DNA of 64,000 bases from Terriglobia bacterium (GCA_951813285.1 OX638355.1:3801136-3865135); one strand, 5' to 3'; numbered from the stretch's first letter, positions 16,685-25,861 are shown. Program-made: numbers and translations. Notes: generated by a model from the sequence alone, not told the origin.

Positions 16685-19600
16685 TCAACCAGCATCGCCC
16701 GATAGGATCTCCCAAACCCTCTTGTATCCGCTCCCTGACAGAGGTGCTCCTTCCGGCTTCGCTCGGTCCCATTCATCCGTACCCAGCTGCCTCAGGAAGC
16801 GCCGTGCCTGCCCAACCGAGTACCGACGCTCATCCTCGCCAACCACATCGCGGTAAAGCTTGCCTAGCGCCTCTGCGGCGCTCCGAGGGGCGAAATTCAT
16901 CCGCATCAGCACCGCATCCTCGCTGCTCACGCCGTGATAGATCATGGCGGGAAGTGCATTGATCCGTCGTTTATCCGCATCCGAGAGTACGTCGAAGTCG
17001 ATCCCCGACACGCGGCTGAGAGCCGAAATGCCCCAGGTCCCGCTGTTGACGATGGTGCGATAGATTGCCCTGCAAGCATCCGTCAAGGCCGCTGTGCCAG
17101 CCTCGTCGTCATTCTCACGACGGAAATACTCTTTCGCTATCGCTTCCAATCCCTTTCCGTTTACCCAATCGTTGGTGATTTCGGAGATACGAGTCCGGTC
17201 GGACCCCTTACCCCCTAGCTCCATCAGATTCTGGCTGAGCTGTGGCACTCGTAACATGACCCCGAACAGGTCGGCCATTCTGCCGCCACTGCCGAACAGG
17301 CTCTCTGGCGCCCAGTCCGACACGGTGAGCCTGCTCTCTAGGCGCCCAAAGCCACCCATTGCCGCCTGGACGCCTTCGGGCGAAAAGCCGGTAGAATCTG
17401 CAAGCTCTGCGATGCCCTCTGGCATATCGGCGAGTTTGCGAACATATCTCTGGGTCGCATCCAGGAGGGCATCCGCCTTCTGTCTCTGCTGCGGATCGTT
17501 CCTCATTGAGGTGTATCCGTAGGTCTGTCTCAGAAGCTGGTCTGAGTCCGCGAGCACCACATCCAGGTTCTTCTTCTCGGCCCACAGGTGCGCAATGTAG
17601 CAGCGAAAGTCCTCCCACTGGTCCTTCCAGAGAACGTTCGATAGCTCTGCCAACGACCCTTGGGCCGCAAGCTCGTCAAGCAGCGCCACGAGACGGGAGA
17701 CGAGCGCGCCGGTGCTTCGACTCACGAACTCGATCAGCGCATCGCGATCAGTCCCTTCGGCCAGACCGACGACACCGACGCTGTCGTGGCCGATGCGCCC
17801 CGCGCGTCCGGCCAGGTTCCAGAACTCCCGTGGGGCGATCTCCACCGAACTCGTTCCCTGCGGCATGTAGCGCGAGGACAGAAAGACCGACGACACCGGA
17901 AAGTTGATGCCTCGCGCGATCGTCGATGTCGCACACAGCATCCGAAGGCTGCCCGTCTCCGCAAGCCATTCCATCAGCGCCCGGACATCGTCAGACAGCC
18001 CTGCATGGTGCACGCCGACGCCCTTATCGAGCATGCCAACCAGCCTGAAGTCAGCGCTGATCTCAGTGCGCAGGAAGTCCTGAACCAGCCTGATGTCCGA
18101 CGGCACGTCTTCCATCTCCGGAAGGCTCCGCGCCGCTTCCCCGGCCATTTTCCAAACCGTGCGAATGCTGTTGGCGACCGCAACGCTCGTGCCTCGCGCC
18201 GACATCACCGTGCCAATCGCTGCCGTCTGTAGCCCGAGCCCCTTCTGCACGCCCCCGGTGAGCACCTGGCTTTTCGGTACGTCGATTGGCTTCACGCCTC
18301 CCACGCGGTGAGTTCCGCGTAGCGGCATAGCTTTCGCAGTCGTGGTCAGCGTATCGAAGTCGAGGCGCCACCCGCCGCGTGCGCTGTCATCAGCCACCGC
18401 ACGAAATAGGCCAATGATCCGCTCGTTGGGCTTCCACGGAACCGTACCCAGGCTGATTGCGTTGCCCGCATCGACATCCTGTGCCAGCCAGCGCGCTACT
18501 GACTCCGATCCTTCCACGTAAGGCATTAGCAGGAGGAAGTTTGCCTGCGGACAATCCCTCTTGACCGTTGCCAACAACAGCTCGATCCGCAGGCCCCGCC
18601 CCTCGGACTCCAAGTTGTGGGCTTCGTCCATAACCACCAGCACGAGAGGACGATCTACCTTCCTGTTTCGGATCACCAGCGAAAGCTTCTCGGGCGTTGC
18701 CACCAAGATGTCGAACGGCTCGTCTCGTTCGGCGAGCAACTCTTCCTCGAAAGCGTCCACTTCGACTGCAGCGGTCAGTTGTTCAACGCGCAGCCCGATA
18801 GGCTCAAAGTCCGTGCGCAGACGCCGGGTGATCTGCGCCGACAACGCTCGGGTCGGGGTGAGGTAGACTACCCAACCACGGTTGGACTGGAACTGGTTCA
18901 GCGCTTGGAGTATCCGGAATTGCGCGAGCAGGGTCTTCCCGCCGGAAGTCGGCATATCAACCACGATTGCGGTCTTCGCTTGGTCGAGCAGTCCTTGTTC
19001 GAGCAGCGCGGCGCGCTGCGGCGGCAAAAGCTCGAACATCGCTTGGTGTTCCCGATGCGTCAGCGAGCGCACGAAGTTCGAGGTTCGCGAGTTAACCGTC
19101 CGCGTCGCCCACCAGAGCGAATTCGTTACCATGATCCGCGCTGTCGCATGCAGCCACCGAAGCACTACTTCGTGCTGCGCGTCGCCTGACGCGGCGGCTG
19201 CCTTAATCCCCGCCTCGAAGTGCTTGTCCAGCATACCGAACGGATCACCTGGTTCGCCCTGAAGCATGTATCTGGCTAGCATCTCCGTTGCCTTCGCCCA
19301 GTTGTAGAGCGCCGCCAAGCGAAAGGCGATCATCCGGTCTACCGCCTCCGAACCATTTTGTAGGCGACGTTTCTCGTGAACGTTTTGGTCATTGCGCAAA
19401 CCGGCGATGATCTCGCGGATACGATCTAAATCGTCCCACCCGTCTTTGCGAAAGAGCCGGACCCAGCAATCGAACAGTCTGGAGAGGAGCCTGCGGTCCC
19501 AGTCCACATCCGCCGCACTCGGAACCGAAAGTGCCTCTTCCTGCTCCCGATACCATCGCCGCAAGTCCGGCCAACGGTCCCCGCAATAGGCGATCGCGGA

Positions 19601-19963
19601 CAGCTGCAGAACGAAGAACAGACGATCAAGTGTCTCTGCCGGCACCGGAAGGAGGCGGCGTAGGTCGAAGGCACGGAACGAAGCCGCCACCGCCTGATCG
19701 CGAAGGCGCTGGTTCGTTCCGGCCGGTCGGCTTAGTTCATCCAGACCCTCGATGGCTGCAAGCTCAAAAGCGAGCGCTACACGTTCGAGAACCGGTTGAT
19801 CGTCCGCGCTCTCCACGAAGGAAAAGCTAATCTGCCTGCCGACCGCTCGTTGTGCCAACCGCTGTTGAGCGAGATCGCACGCGCGATCCAGCTCGTCCCG
19901 CCCGATGGCGGCAACCGCCCAATGTTCGTTAAGCGCCTGTAATGCTCTGTCCGACAGACTCAT
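16685..19963 (-). CDS. Superfamily 2 helicase, HamB-like (Hachiman defence)
   Basis: 1092 residues. A long N-terminal helical region (1-330) precedes a Ski2-like SF2 helicase: Walker A MPTSGGKT (about 337-344), TPTRALS (Ia), DEAH (446-449), a second RecA domain with VHHAGL, CATSTIARGINFP and the motif VI stretch NLAGRAGRIG (near 740). The size, the Ski2-type RAGR motif and the ATGA overlap with an upstream PD-(D/E)xK nuclease gene match HamB of Hachiman, a known anti-phage system whose helicase senses damaged DNA and controls the HamA nuclease. The first ATG of the open frame lies inside hamA; the start at 19963 was chosen for the overlap. Motifs are intact. Confidence 0.8.
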   Translation of the reverse strand: MSLSDRALQALNEHWAVAAIGRDELDRACDLAQQRLAQRAVGRQISFSFVESADDQPVLERVALAFELAAIEGLDELSRPAGTNQRLRDQAVAASFRAFDLRRLLPVPAETLDRLFFVLQLSAIAYCGDRWPDLRRWYREQEEALSVPSAADVDWDRRLLSRLFDCWVRLFRKDGWDDLDRIREIIAGLRNDQNVHEKRRLQNGSEAVDRMIAFRLAALYNWAKATEMLARYMLQGEPGDPFGMLDKHFEAGIKAAAASGDAQHEVVLRWLHATARIMVTNSLWWATRTVNSRTSNFVRSLTHREHQAMFELLPPQRAALLEQGLLDQAKTAIVVDMPTSGGKTLLAQFRILQALNQFQSNRGWVVYLTPTRALSAQITRRLRTDFEPIGLRVEQLTAAVEVDAFEEELLAERDEPFDILVATPEKLSLVIRNRKVDRPLVLVVMDEAHNLESEGRGLRIELLLATVKRDCPQANFLLLMPYVEGSESVARWLAQDVDAGNAISLGTVPWKPNERIIGLFRAVADDSARGGWRLDFDTLTTTAKAMPLRGTHRVGGVKPIDVPKSQVLTGGVQKGLGLQTAAIGTVMSARGTSVAVANSIRTVWKMAGEAARSLPEMEDVPSDIRLVQDFLRTEISADFRLVGMLDKGVGVHHAGLSDDVRALMEWLAETGSLRMLCATSTIARGINFPVSSVFLSSRYMPQGTSSVEIAPREFWNLAGRAGRIGHDSVGVVGLAEGTDRDALIEFVSRSTGALVSRLVALLDELAAQGSLAELSNVLWKDQWEDFRCYIAHLWAEKKNLDVVLADSDQLLRQTYGYTSMRNDPQQRQKADALLDATQRYVRKLADMPEGIAELADSTGFSPEGVQAAMGGFGRLESRLTVSDWAPESLFGSGGRMADLFGVMLRVPQLSQNLMELGGKGSDRTRISEITNDWVNGKGLEAIAKEYFRRENDDEAGTAALTDACRAIYRTIVNSGTWGISALSRVSGIDFDVLSDADKRRINALPAMIYHGVSSEDAVLMRMNFAPRSAAEALGKLYRDVVGEDERRYSVGQARRFLRQLGTDEWDRAKPEGAPLSGSGYKRVWEILSGDAG

Positions 19964-20757
19964 TCGCTTTCCCCTACCCGCATCGATACTATGGCCTCCC
20001 CAATACGATCCAGGCTCTCCTGTGGCAGGTAGAGCGCAAGCAGCTCGATACGCGTCCCGTCGGGACATCCAGAGCCAAGGCTGCTGACCCGCGCCCTCAG
20101 GTCATCCTGATGGGGTTCCACGTCACGAACGAGGAATCCATATAGCTGAATGTCGGATTTATTCCGCAGATACCTGCTTCCCGCACGCTCGAACCGCGCT
20201 CGCCATTGAGCCGACCCAGCGCGATGACCGAGATATTTCAAGAGACCGTCGCGGATGGCCTCGTCGTCCCGCAGATCTTCCAACTGCCGCTTCAACCCCG
20301 TACGACCGTACATCGCTCCCGGAGGATAGCTGCGTTCGCTAGATGTCTTCACTTCGCCGAACGCGAGGCAGTCTCCTTCACCGTCGACCCCGAATCCGAC
20401 CAGATCGGCGCCCGGCAGGCTGGACCCGCTCTTTCTCTCGTCGCGTCCGTCCGGCCAGGGGAAGCTGCATGATCGATGGTCTGTCAGATAGGTTTCCGCA
20501 ATCGCTTCTCCCACCCGCCAGTTCTCGATTTCGCGCGGATCTTCCAACACGCGACTCAGCCCGTCCCGGGAAAAGTCCGTCTGCGCCAAGGCGGCAAGGA
20601 TTTCCTCGATGTTCGCTTTGCCCTTGTCATCGAAGACGACAGCTGCGACCCGACCCTTCAGCGCTACGAACAACTCTTTGTCCGACCATTGCTGGCCGAC
20701 GCCCGAACAGGGAGTGCCACCGATTCGGTAGACACTCGCCCCTGCGCCAACTGTCAC
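19960..20757 (-). CDS. HamA-like (DUF1837-type) nuclease
   Basis: 265 residues, GTG start behind AGGGGG. The segment WRVGEAIAETYLTDH (80-94) is followed by SLPGADLVGF and LAFGEVKTSS. D118, E135 and K137 make a PD-(D/E)xK nuclease site preceded by a helix Glu. Together with the adjoining SF2 helicase this fits HamA, the effector nuclease of Hachiman, thought to degrade DNA when released by HamB. The family assignment rests on motif recall rather than a profile search; an AbpA-type or other restriction-like partner of a helicase is the alternative. The 4-bp overlap with the helicase implies coupled translation. Confidence 0.72.
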   Translation of the reverse strand: MTVGAGASVYRIGGTPCSGVGQQWSDKELFVALKGRVAAVVFDDKGKANIEEILAALAQTDFSRDGLSRVLEDPREIENWRVGEAIAETYLTDHRSCSFPWPDGRDERKSGSSLPGADLVGFGVDGEGDCLAFGEVKTSSERSYPPGAMYGRTGLKRQLEDLRDDEAIRDGLLKYLGHRAGSAQWRARFERAGSRYLRNKSDIQLYGFLVRDVEPHQDDLRARVSSLGSGCPDGTRIELLALYLPQESLDRIGEAIVSMRVGESE

Positions 20758-20832
20758 TGTCGCCCCCTTGTCAGCCCGGCGAACTCGATACCCACCTGCA
20801 CGAGTACTGATTCTATGTGTTCCATCTGCCCG

Positions 20833-21195
20833 CTAGCTTAGCTGTCCCCCCGCTTCCCGATATGGGGTATGCGAGATCCTCCGAGCATATGCGTTGGCGT
20901 CGCGGTCCAGGAACCACACTTCCTCACCGTTCGAAAGGAAGATGAACGGTACTTCGAGCTGTGCAGTGTAAAGGCAGCCCTGGCCGTGGGCTTCGACGGG
21001 ATTGATGCTGGCGCGCTTGGCTTCCAGTGCCGCCATGGGCCGCCCGGACCGGTCACAGAGCAAATAGTCGGACTGTGTGCCGTCCGGCAACGCGTGCTCG
21101 AAGAGGACACTCACCCCGTCAGTGAGGTTCCAGCCGGCATCCTTCAGCAGGGCGTCAATCTTGACACGGGAAAAGGCTTCAGTCGTTCCGGTCAT
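20833..21195 (-). CDS. HsdR N-terminal-domain protein (truncated type I restriction remnant)
   Basis: 120 residues, start ATG overlapping the toxin stop (ATGA). They match the HSDR_N nuclease domain of type I restriction R subunits: FEHALPDGTQSDYLLCD gives the Glu and Asp, and MAALEAKRA gives the E-x-K of the PD-(D/E)xK site, then HGQGCLYTAQLEVPFIFLSNG. Full R subunits are about 1000 residues with a helicase; here a stop follows ISHTPYREAG. No hsdM or hsdS is present. It is probably a remnant, though stand-alone HSDR_N proteins exist, so an accessory nuclease role cannot be excluded. Confidence 0.75.
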   Translation of the reverse strand: MTGTTEAFSRVKIDALLKDAGWNLTDGVSVLFEHALPDGTQSDYLLCDRSGRPMAALEAKRASINPVEAHGQGCLYTAQLEVPFIFLSNGEEVWFLDRDANAYARRISHTPYREAGGQLS

Positions 21196-21614
21196 GCGCC
21201 GTCCCATGGGTCGATTATTTCGATCCCCATGTCCTCGAAGTCCCGAACGTTGCGCGTCGCCACCTCCATGCCCCGCGCCCGGGCGATCGCTGCGATCTGG
21301 CAGTCCGCCGGTGCGACAGCGCGCCCTGCGAACCGGCGCTTGGCGGCGATGAACGCATAGGCGCGTGCCGCCCCGCTGTCAAACGGCAATATGCGGTTCT
21401 CGAAGGCCGCGTGCAGCATCGTCTCAATATCCGCGACGAGCGTCTCACGGCGCCGGCCTGCCGGCATTATGGCGGCTCCATAGCGCAGTTCGGACTCGCC
21501 AACCGCCGAGAAGAACAGGTCCTCGACGGGATAACCGACAACCCAAGCCTCAACTGCTGGGTTCGGCGACGCGCGCATCAATTCGGATACGACGTTGGTG
21601 TCAAGCAGGATCAC
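21192..21614 (-). CDS. PIN-domain toxin (FitB/VapC type)
   Basis: 140 residues from GTG 21614, with GAGGAAA just upstream. It begins VILLDTNVVSELMRASPNP, the typical FitB/VapC start with the first Asp. FSAVGESELRYG supplies the Glu (about 48) and APADCQIAAIARARG the later Asp (about 101); VATRNVRDFED follows. A longer open frame runs upstream to 21737 but lies inside the antitoxin gene. It overlaps the HsdR-domain gene by 4 bp and follows the antitoxin by 10 bp. Confidence 0.88.
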   Translation of the reverse strand: MILLDTNVVSELMRASPNPAVEAWVVGYPVEDLFFSAVGESELRYGAAIMPAGRRRETLVADIETMLHAAFENRILPFDSGAARAYAFIAAKRRFAGRAVAPADCQIAAIARARGMEVATRNVRDFEDMGIEIIDPWDGA

Positions 21615-21624
21615 GGCTGTTTCC

Positions 21625-21867
21625 TCAATCGAAGGACGGTGGCTCGCGGCCTGCATCGCGCGGTGGCAACTCAAGATCCACGCCGTTGGACGGCCCGAAG
21701 TGCGCGCGGATGATGTTCGCGAGGTTATTGGAACCAAGTTTGCGTCCGACCGCGTGCCGGAGGATCAAGCGCGCCTCCTCTTCCATGGAACGGCCGTTGC
21801 CCGCCGCACGTACGCGCAGCCGGGATTTAACACCGTCGTCAAGATTGCGGATCGTAATGCTAGCCAT
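21625..21867 (-). CDS. FitA-like ribbon-helix-helix antitoxin
   Basis: 80 residues from ATG 21867 behind GGGAGGT. MASITIRNLDDGVKSRLRVRAAGNGRSMEEEARLIL is the standard FitA/Arc-type ribbon-helix-helix domain that binds the operator as a dimer. The C-terminus (ANIIRAHFGPSNGVDLELPPRD) would wrap the PIN toxin. It heads a run of five co-directional genes (antitoxin, toxin, HsdR fragment, HamA-like, HamB-like). Confidence 0.88.
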   Translation of the reverse strand: MASITIRNLDDGVKSRLRVRAAGNGRSMEEEARLILRHAVGRKLGSNNLANIIRAHFGPSNGVDLELPPRDAGREPPSFD

Positions 21868-22484
21868 TGTCGCACCTCCCAGGCTCAAGGCTATACGACG
21901 ATTGCGTTGCAATCAAGACTGTTTCCTTCGCATCCACGCCAGAACGTGGGATTGCACGGTCATTTGGGTGGTTTGCGTTCGGTGCTCGACCGGCTGCTGA
22001 ATGTCGCCTGTGCCCTGTTGCATGGCGGCACCTGTTTCGACCCGCACCGCATTCGGGTTGTTGCTTCCTGAGTCGGGGTCTGGTGCGCATAGCGCACCGC
22101 CTGTGGTCGACGTGGCGGTCTCGGCTTGCTGGCCGACTCGATAGCCTTCCCGCCAGGGATCACTGTGGAGGGAGCGACCCCCGAAAAGGGGAGGGGAGGT
22201 GGTGAATTTTGGCGTGCACCACCTCCCCCTGCCCGGTGCCGCACCAGCGGCGAAAAACCCGGGGTCGCTCCCTCCACTTCCTCCCCCTCCCGTGCGGCGC
22301 CACGACGCGCCGTGCGAGGCGGGGACACCCTGGCGCGGCGCCGCACGGGGCATTACCCCGGAGGATTTGGGGAATCCGTGCCAATCCGCTTCCAATGCGG
22401 ATTCCCGGACACAGCCTGGACCACAACAGCGAGGGCTTTGCCCTCTGATAGTGCAGATTTGTAATTGCCAAAATCGTGCACCAC
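21868..22484. repeat. Non-coding stretch with a nested inverted repeat (22165-22277)
   Basis: No gene is seen. The outer arms GTGGAGGGAGCGACCCC (22165-22181) and 22261-22277 are perfect 17-bp inverted repeats. Inside them GGGGAGGTGGTG (22193-22204) pairs perfectly with 22217-22228 around a 12-base loop. CGTGCACCACCT recurs at 22473-22484. It could be an extruded-cruciform mobile element or a structured transcript end. Confidence 0.6.
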
Positions 22485-23453
22485 CTACTTGCGCCACCCC
22501 CCCTTTGTAAGGTGGCCACCCATATGACGGCATCTGCGTGACCCCCAGAGGCAGAACCTGTCGATAGATCCGCGGCCCTTGGTTGCCGGGTTTTCCCGCT
22601 CCCATCGGAGGATTTTCTCTACGACGGCATTGAAGCCGCCATGGCGTTCGACGGTGTCCCAATCGGCCTCAGCCATGGCCTGGCGAAGCATGAGGGCTTC
22701 TTTTTCTTCCGCGCTCATCTTTCCGGCTACCCAGGATCGGAGCCTCCGGCCGGCACGGTCCAGGAGGGCTTGGTCCCAGGCCACCGCAATCACCTCGACG
22801 CGGCGGCCCGACCTGCGGAGCTTCTCCCAAAGCCGGCGGTGGGCCTCTCCCCAGGAGTCCAGCTCACTACGGGTTCCCATGCCGGGGTCGACGTAGACGA
22901 ATACGGCCGCCTCCGGGCCAACGGCGACCGGCGTCTTGAGGGGGAAATATTGGATCAGCCCCTTGGCACGGCCGGCGTAGATCCTGCTGGGCAGCAGGTC
23001 TCGCTCGATCCCGAGCTGCTCGAAGCAGGAGACCTTCTCCCGCTCGGTCGTCAACCAAGGCGACTCCAGATGATCCAGCACGAAGTCGAGAGACAGCAGT
23101 CACCGCCGGATGACTTCAAGCGAGGCCTCCCGGCGGTGACGGACGTGGGGGATCTCCAGCACTTCGTAGATCTGTTTGCCGAAGATGCGACAGACGAGCC
23201 GGCCGTCTATGACTCGTTCGTCGGCGAACGGCCGGGACGAGACCCGGCAATCGAGCAGGGCCTTGACGCATCGCCGGACGTAGAAGCGGTTGGCTCCCTG
23301 CAGGTAGAAGGCGAGCTGGTCTCGGGTGAACAGGCCCGAGTGCAGGCAGACCAGGGTGATCCATTCGGCCTGTTGCCGGGGGAAGCCGATATACTCCAGC
23401 AGTTTTTCTCGTCCCTGCAGGTGGGCAATCATGGTTTCCCTGGTCTTGGGCAT
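22485..23453 (-). pseudogene. Unknown gene with N-terminal winged helix, interrupted by in-frame TGA
   Basis: One frame encodes 117 residues (HLQGREKLLEYIGFPRQQ, TLVCLHSGLFTRDQLAFYL...) and stops at TGA 23102-23100. It then continues in the same frame for about 205 residues (LLSLDFVLDHLESPWLTT..., FVYVDPGMGTRSELDSWGEA, SGRRVEVIAVAWDQALLDRA, EALMLRQAMAEADWDTVE). The first part looks like a winged-helix domain of the kind found in replication-relaxation-type proteins of mobile elements. The function is not recognised. The same gene family occurs as fragments at 25.2-25.7 kb. A simple nonsense mutation is likeliest; recoding is unsupported. Confidence 0.6.
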
Positions 23454-23651
23454 GGGGTCTGCATGCCGGCAGCTTCACGCTTGCTGAAGGCTTTCAGCGT
23501 GTCGAAGAGGGCGGTGGTCCCGGTGTTCTCCCGTGCTTGGAGACTGGAAAGATCCTCGGAGAGAAAACGTTACTTACACTGGGGAATATAGGTCGGCGTG
23601 CAGTTAAAGCGCTGCTGGATTTGCTGGTAGGCTTGTCCTTTGGATGCCCCT

Positions 23652-24803
23652 TCAACCCCCGCCGCGTGTACCATGCTGGTGACAACGGTATTCCTGCAGC
23701 TTCGCTTGCCAAGTCCGCGGGTGAAACGGCTTTTCGAGGCAGCAATGCGCCGGGGGATAGCCGCGCTCGGCGGCCCGCAGAAGCCACTTCAGGGCTTCAG
23801 CGCAATCCTTCGGGCCGGCGGCCATCCCCATGGCGTCCGCTTGGGCGAGTTTGCACTGCGCTCCCACACTTCCCTGCTCGGCAGCCATCCGCCATCCCTC
23901 CACGGCGTCAATGTAGTCATTGGCAAAGTCTGCCCTGACGTCATACATTAAGCAAAGACTGCGTTGAGCTTCAAGAGAGCCGCTAAAGGCTGCCCGGACC
24001 ATCCATTTCATCATCCTCTTGTCACTCTGCTCCACGCCCGCCCCCTCACCGTACATCTCACCGAGTTTAAACTGAGCCCGGCTATCGCCCCGGCGGGCGG
24101 CTTTGGCGTACCACTTGACAGCTACAACATCAGCATCACCCCAATCCCCTGCCACACGCCGCGCCACGCGGTCGCCCCGGTAGTATCGGTCTCCGAGAGA
24201 GGTCTGGGCTTTGATGTTTCCCTGCTCAGCGGCCTCGTGTAGCCGCTCCAACCGCTCCAAGCCACCAATTACGTCTTCGTCTTCGAACTCGCTGCTACCG
24301 GCAAGGTTCAGGTGATATCGAGAGTCCGCGTGCGCGTCGAGCTCCGACGCCTGGCGCAGCCGCATCACCCGGTCGTTTAGACCGTCAAGAGTGATCTGCG
24401 CTTGGGCATGCTCCTGTTTGGCGGCATAGTGCAACAACCACAGGCCTTCGTGGCTGTTCCGACACACCTCCTTGCCTTTGAGGTAGGCGAGTCCCAGTGT
24501 GTATTGAGCGTCCGGGTCGCCTTGCTCTGCGGCCATAATCCACTGCTCCACTCTTTCGAAGCGTCGAAGGAATTCGATATCCAGACCATCGAGAGTGATC
24601 CGGGCTTGCCTGTGTCCCTGCTCGACGGCCCGTTGCAGCCACTTCACGGCTGCGTCGCTACTCCGCTCCACGCCGCCAAGGTAGGCGAGGCCCAGGTAAT
24701 ATTGAGCATCCGCGCCGCCTTTTTCGGCAGCTTGGTGAAGCGGCCTTATAATGTTATTGGGGTTGATGGGCGCGTTCATCGGTCCATGTCGTCGCATCGA
24801 CAT
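23652..24803 (-). CDS. Sel1-like repeat protein
   Basis: 383 residues, built almost entirely of Sel1-type (SLR) repeats. These include ADAQYYLGLAYLGGVERSSDAAVKWLQRAVEQG, DPDAQYTLGLAYLKG, AQTSLGDRYYRGDRVA, RAQFKLGEMYGEGAGVEQSD and GAQCKLAQADAMGM. Such alpha-solenoids bind proteins or peptides; no enzyme domain or signal peptide is seen. The last 30 residues (FHPRTWQAKLQEYRCHQHGTRGGG) do not fit the repeat, and the end may be a result of decay. Sel1 proteins are common in mobile and defence islands, but a role here is unknown. Confidence 0.75.
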   Translation of the reverse strand: MSMRRHGPMNAPINPNNIIRPLHQAAEKGGADAQYYLGLAYLGGVERSSDAAVKWLQRAVEQGHRQARITLDGLDIEFLRRFERVEQWIMAAEQGDPDAQYTLGLAYLKGKEVCRNSHEGLWLLHYAAKQEHAQAQITLDGLNDRVMRLRQASELDAHADSRYHLNLAGSSEFEDEDVIGGLERLERLHEAAEQGNIKAQTSLGDRYYRGDRVARRVAGDWGDADVVAVKWYAKAARRGDSRAQFKLGEMYGEGAGVEQSDKRMMKWMVRAAFSGSLEAQRSLCLMYDVRADFANDYIDAVEGWRMAAEQGSVGAQCKLAQADAMGMAAGPKDCAEALKWLLRAAERGYPPAHCCLEKPFHPRTWQAKLQEYRCHQHGTRGGG

Positions 24804-24871
24804 TACGGGTCGAACAATTCCCCTCGGGATGGGCGTCGTCCCGGCTGCTCACTCTTCGTCCTCCCCTGGTT

Positions 24872-25030
24872 GTCGAATCCTTCCACAAGATGATCCAAAA
24901 ACCCATGGACCGCTACTCGGAAGAACTGGAGTGTAGATTCAACAACCGAGACAACCCCCACATCTTCCACGATACTCTTGAGCGCATCATGAACACGGAG
25001 AACCTGACCTCGCGGAGACTGGCAGCGTTA
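24872..25030 (+). pseudogene. IS1595-family (ISXO2-like) transposase, C-terminal remnant
   Basis: The frame VESFHKMIQKPMDRYSEEL followed by ECRFNNRDNPHIFHDTLERI resembles the end of ISXO2-like DDE transposases, where HK..PKHL.RYV.EF..RFN.R is conserved. Only the last 50 or so residues remain; the catalytic Asp residues and zinc ribbon are missing. It shows that another insertion sequence family once occupied this part of the island. Confidence 0.6.
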
Positions 25031-25225
25031 GGTGCGAGGCTGGCCCGAACCAGCCTCACAGCCTTCCTATTCATCAACTCGGTCAACATTCCCATTGATC
25101 CCAGTTGAGAGGGGGACTTCGCATTTCCCTCCTTAATTAATTTCATCATCTCATTGAAGATGGGAGTTAACCAGTCTTTCTTGGCCAACCCGCCCATCAT
25201 TCCATTTCCGGTTTTGAATTGTACC

Positions 25226-25500
25226 AAGATGCCGGTTGCCGTCGAACAGGATCGGGCCATCTTCGCCTGCATCGATCCTGCATGTACACCCGACTCCCGC
25301 TCCATTGCTGGGGCCAAGCCCTCCGGCGGCTTCGGGACAAGCTCTGCCAATCCGGCCGGCGTGTCGAGGTGTTTGCGGTCGCCTGGGAATAGCACGTACT
25401 CGACCGCGCCCCCCGTGTGCTCACATCCTGGCGAGGCCGGGGCGTCGCCGACGCCGAGCAGGAAGCCGTCATGCTCCGCCAAGCTATCGCTGATTCCGAT
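25226..25500 (+). pseudogene. Degenerate copy of the 22.5-23.4 kb gene, forward fragment
   Basis: Read on the + strand with one frame change near 25305 and one in-frame TAG (about 25389), this gives FACIDPACTPDS, then CWGQALRRLRDKLCQSGRRV with EVFAVAWE, and AEQEAVMLRQAIADSDW. These align with FVYVDPGMGT, SGRRVEVIAVAW and ALMLRQAMAEADW of the reverse-strand gene at 22.5 kb. It is non-functional. Confidence 0.65.
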
Positions 25501-25501
25501 T

Positions 25502-25705
25502 GGAGGACTTTCTTAACGGCGGCATCGAGGCCGCCATGGAGTGCGGCGGTGTCCCAATCGGCATCGGCTATGGCTCGCCGGAGGACCGCCGCGTCTGTCT
25601 TAGCCCTGGCCGGACCGCGGGTTGTCCAGGCTTGGCGTACTCGCTGGGTCTTGATGTGGCAGTATGGGATGTGTTCGTTGCGCGGCCGGCGTAGATGCGT
25701 TTCGA
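25502..25705 (-). pseudogene. Degenerate copy of the 22.5-23.4 kb gene, reverse fragment
   Basis: On the reverse strand one frame gives TDAAVLRRAIADADWDTAAL then HGGLDAAVKKVLQ, matching ALMLRQAMAEADWDTVERHGGFNAVVEKIL. Further upstream RIYAGRA matches the same gene with an internal deletion. It faces the forward fragment, so two broken copies meet tail to tail at about 25500. Confidence 0.6.
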
Positions 25706-25780
25706 GTGAACACGTTTCTCCTCAAAAGCAGATTCTCATGACTTAGGAATACAGCTTGAACCAGTCAACACGACAACACG

Positions 25781-25794
25781 ATAGGTCTCAATGT
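25781..25794. repeat. 14-bp direct repeat before the DUF262 gene
   Basis: ATAGGTCTCAATGT occurs here, 67 bp before the DUF262 start, and again at 29288-29301, beginning at the last base of the gene's stop codon. The two copies bracket the whole gene. Confidence 0.6.
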
Positions 25795-25861
25795 CGGTGC
25801 GTACTACAATTAAACGCAATAAAGCGCACCGAATTACTTCATGACTATGGAGATGTAACTC

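Noticed and set aside
16685-20757. Type I restriction system made by the helicase and the HsdR fragment
   Set aside because: The helicase is Ski2-like with a RAGR motif, not the HsdR type; hsdM and hsdS are absent and the HSDR_N fragment is a separate short gene.
23100-23102. In-frame TGA as a selenocysteine codon
   Set aside because: No SECIS-like hairpin directly downstream was recognised and the flanking residues show no redox motif; two other copies of the gene are also decayed, so a nonsense mutation is simpler.
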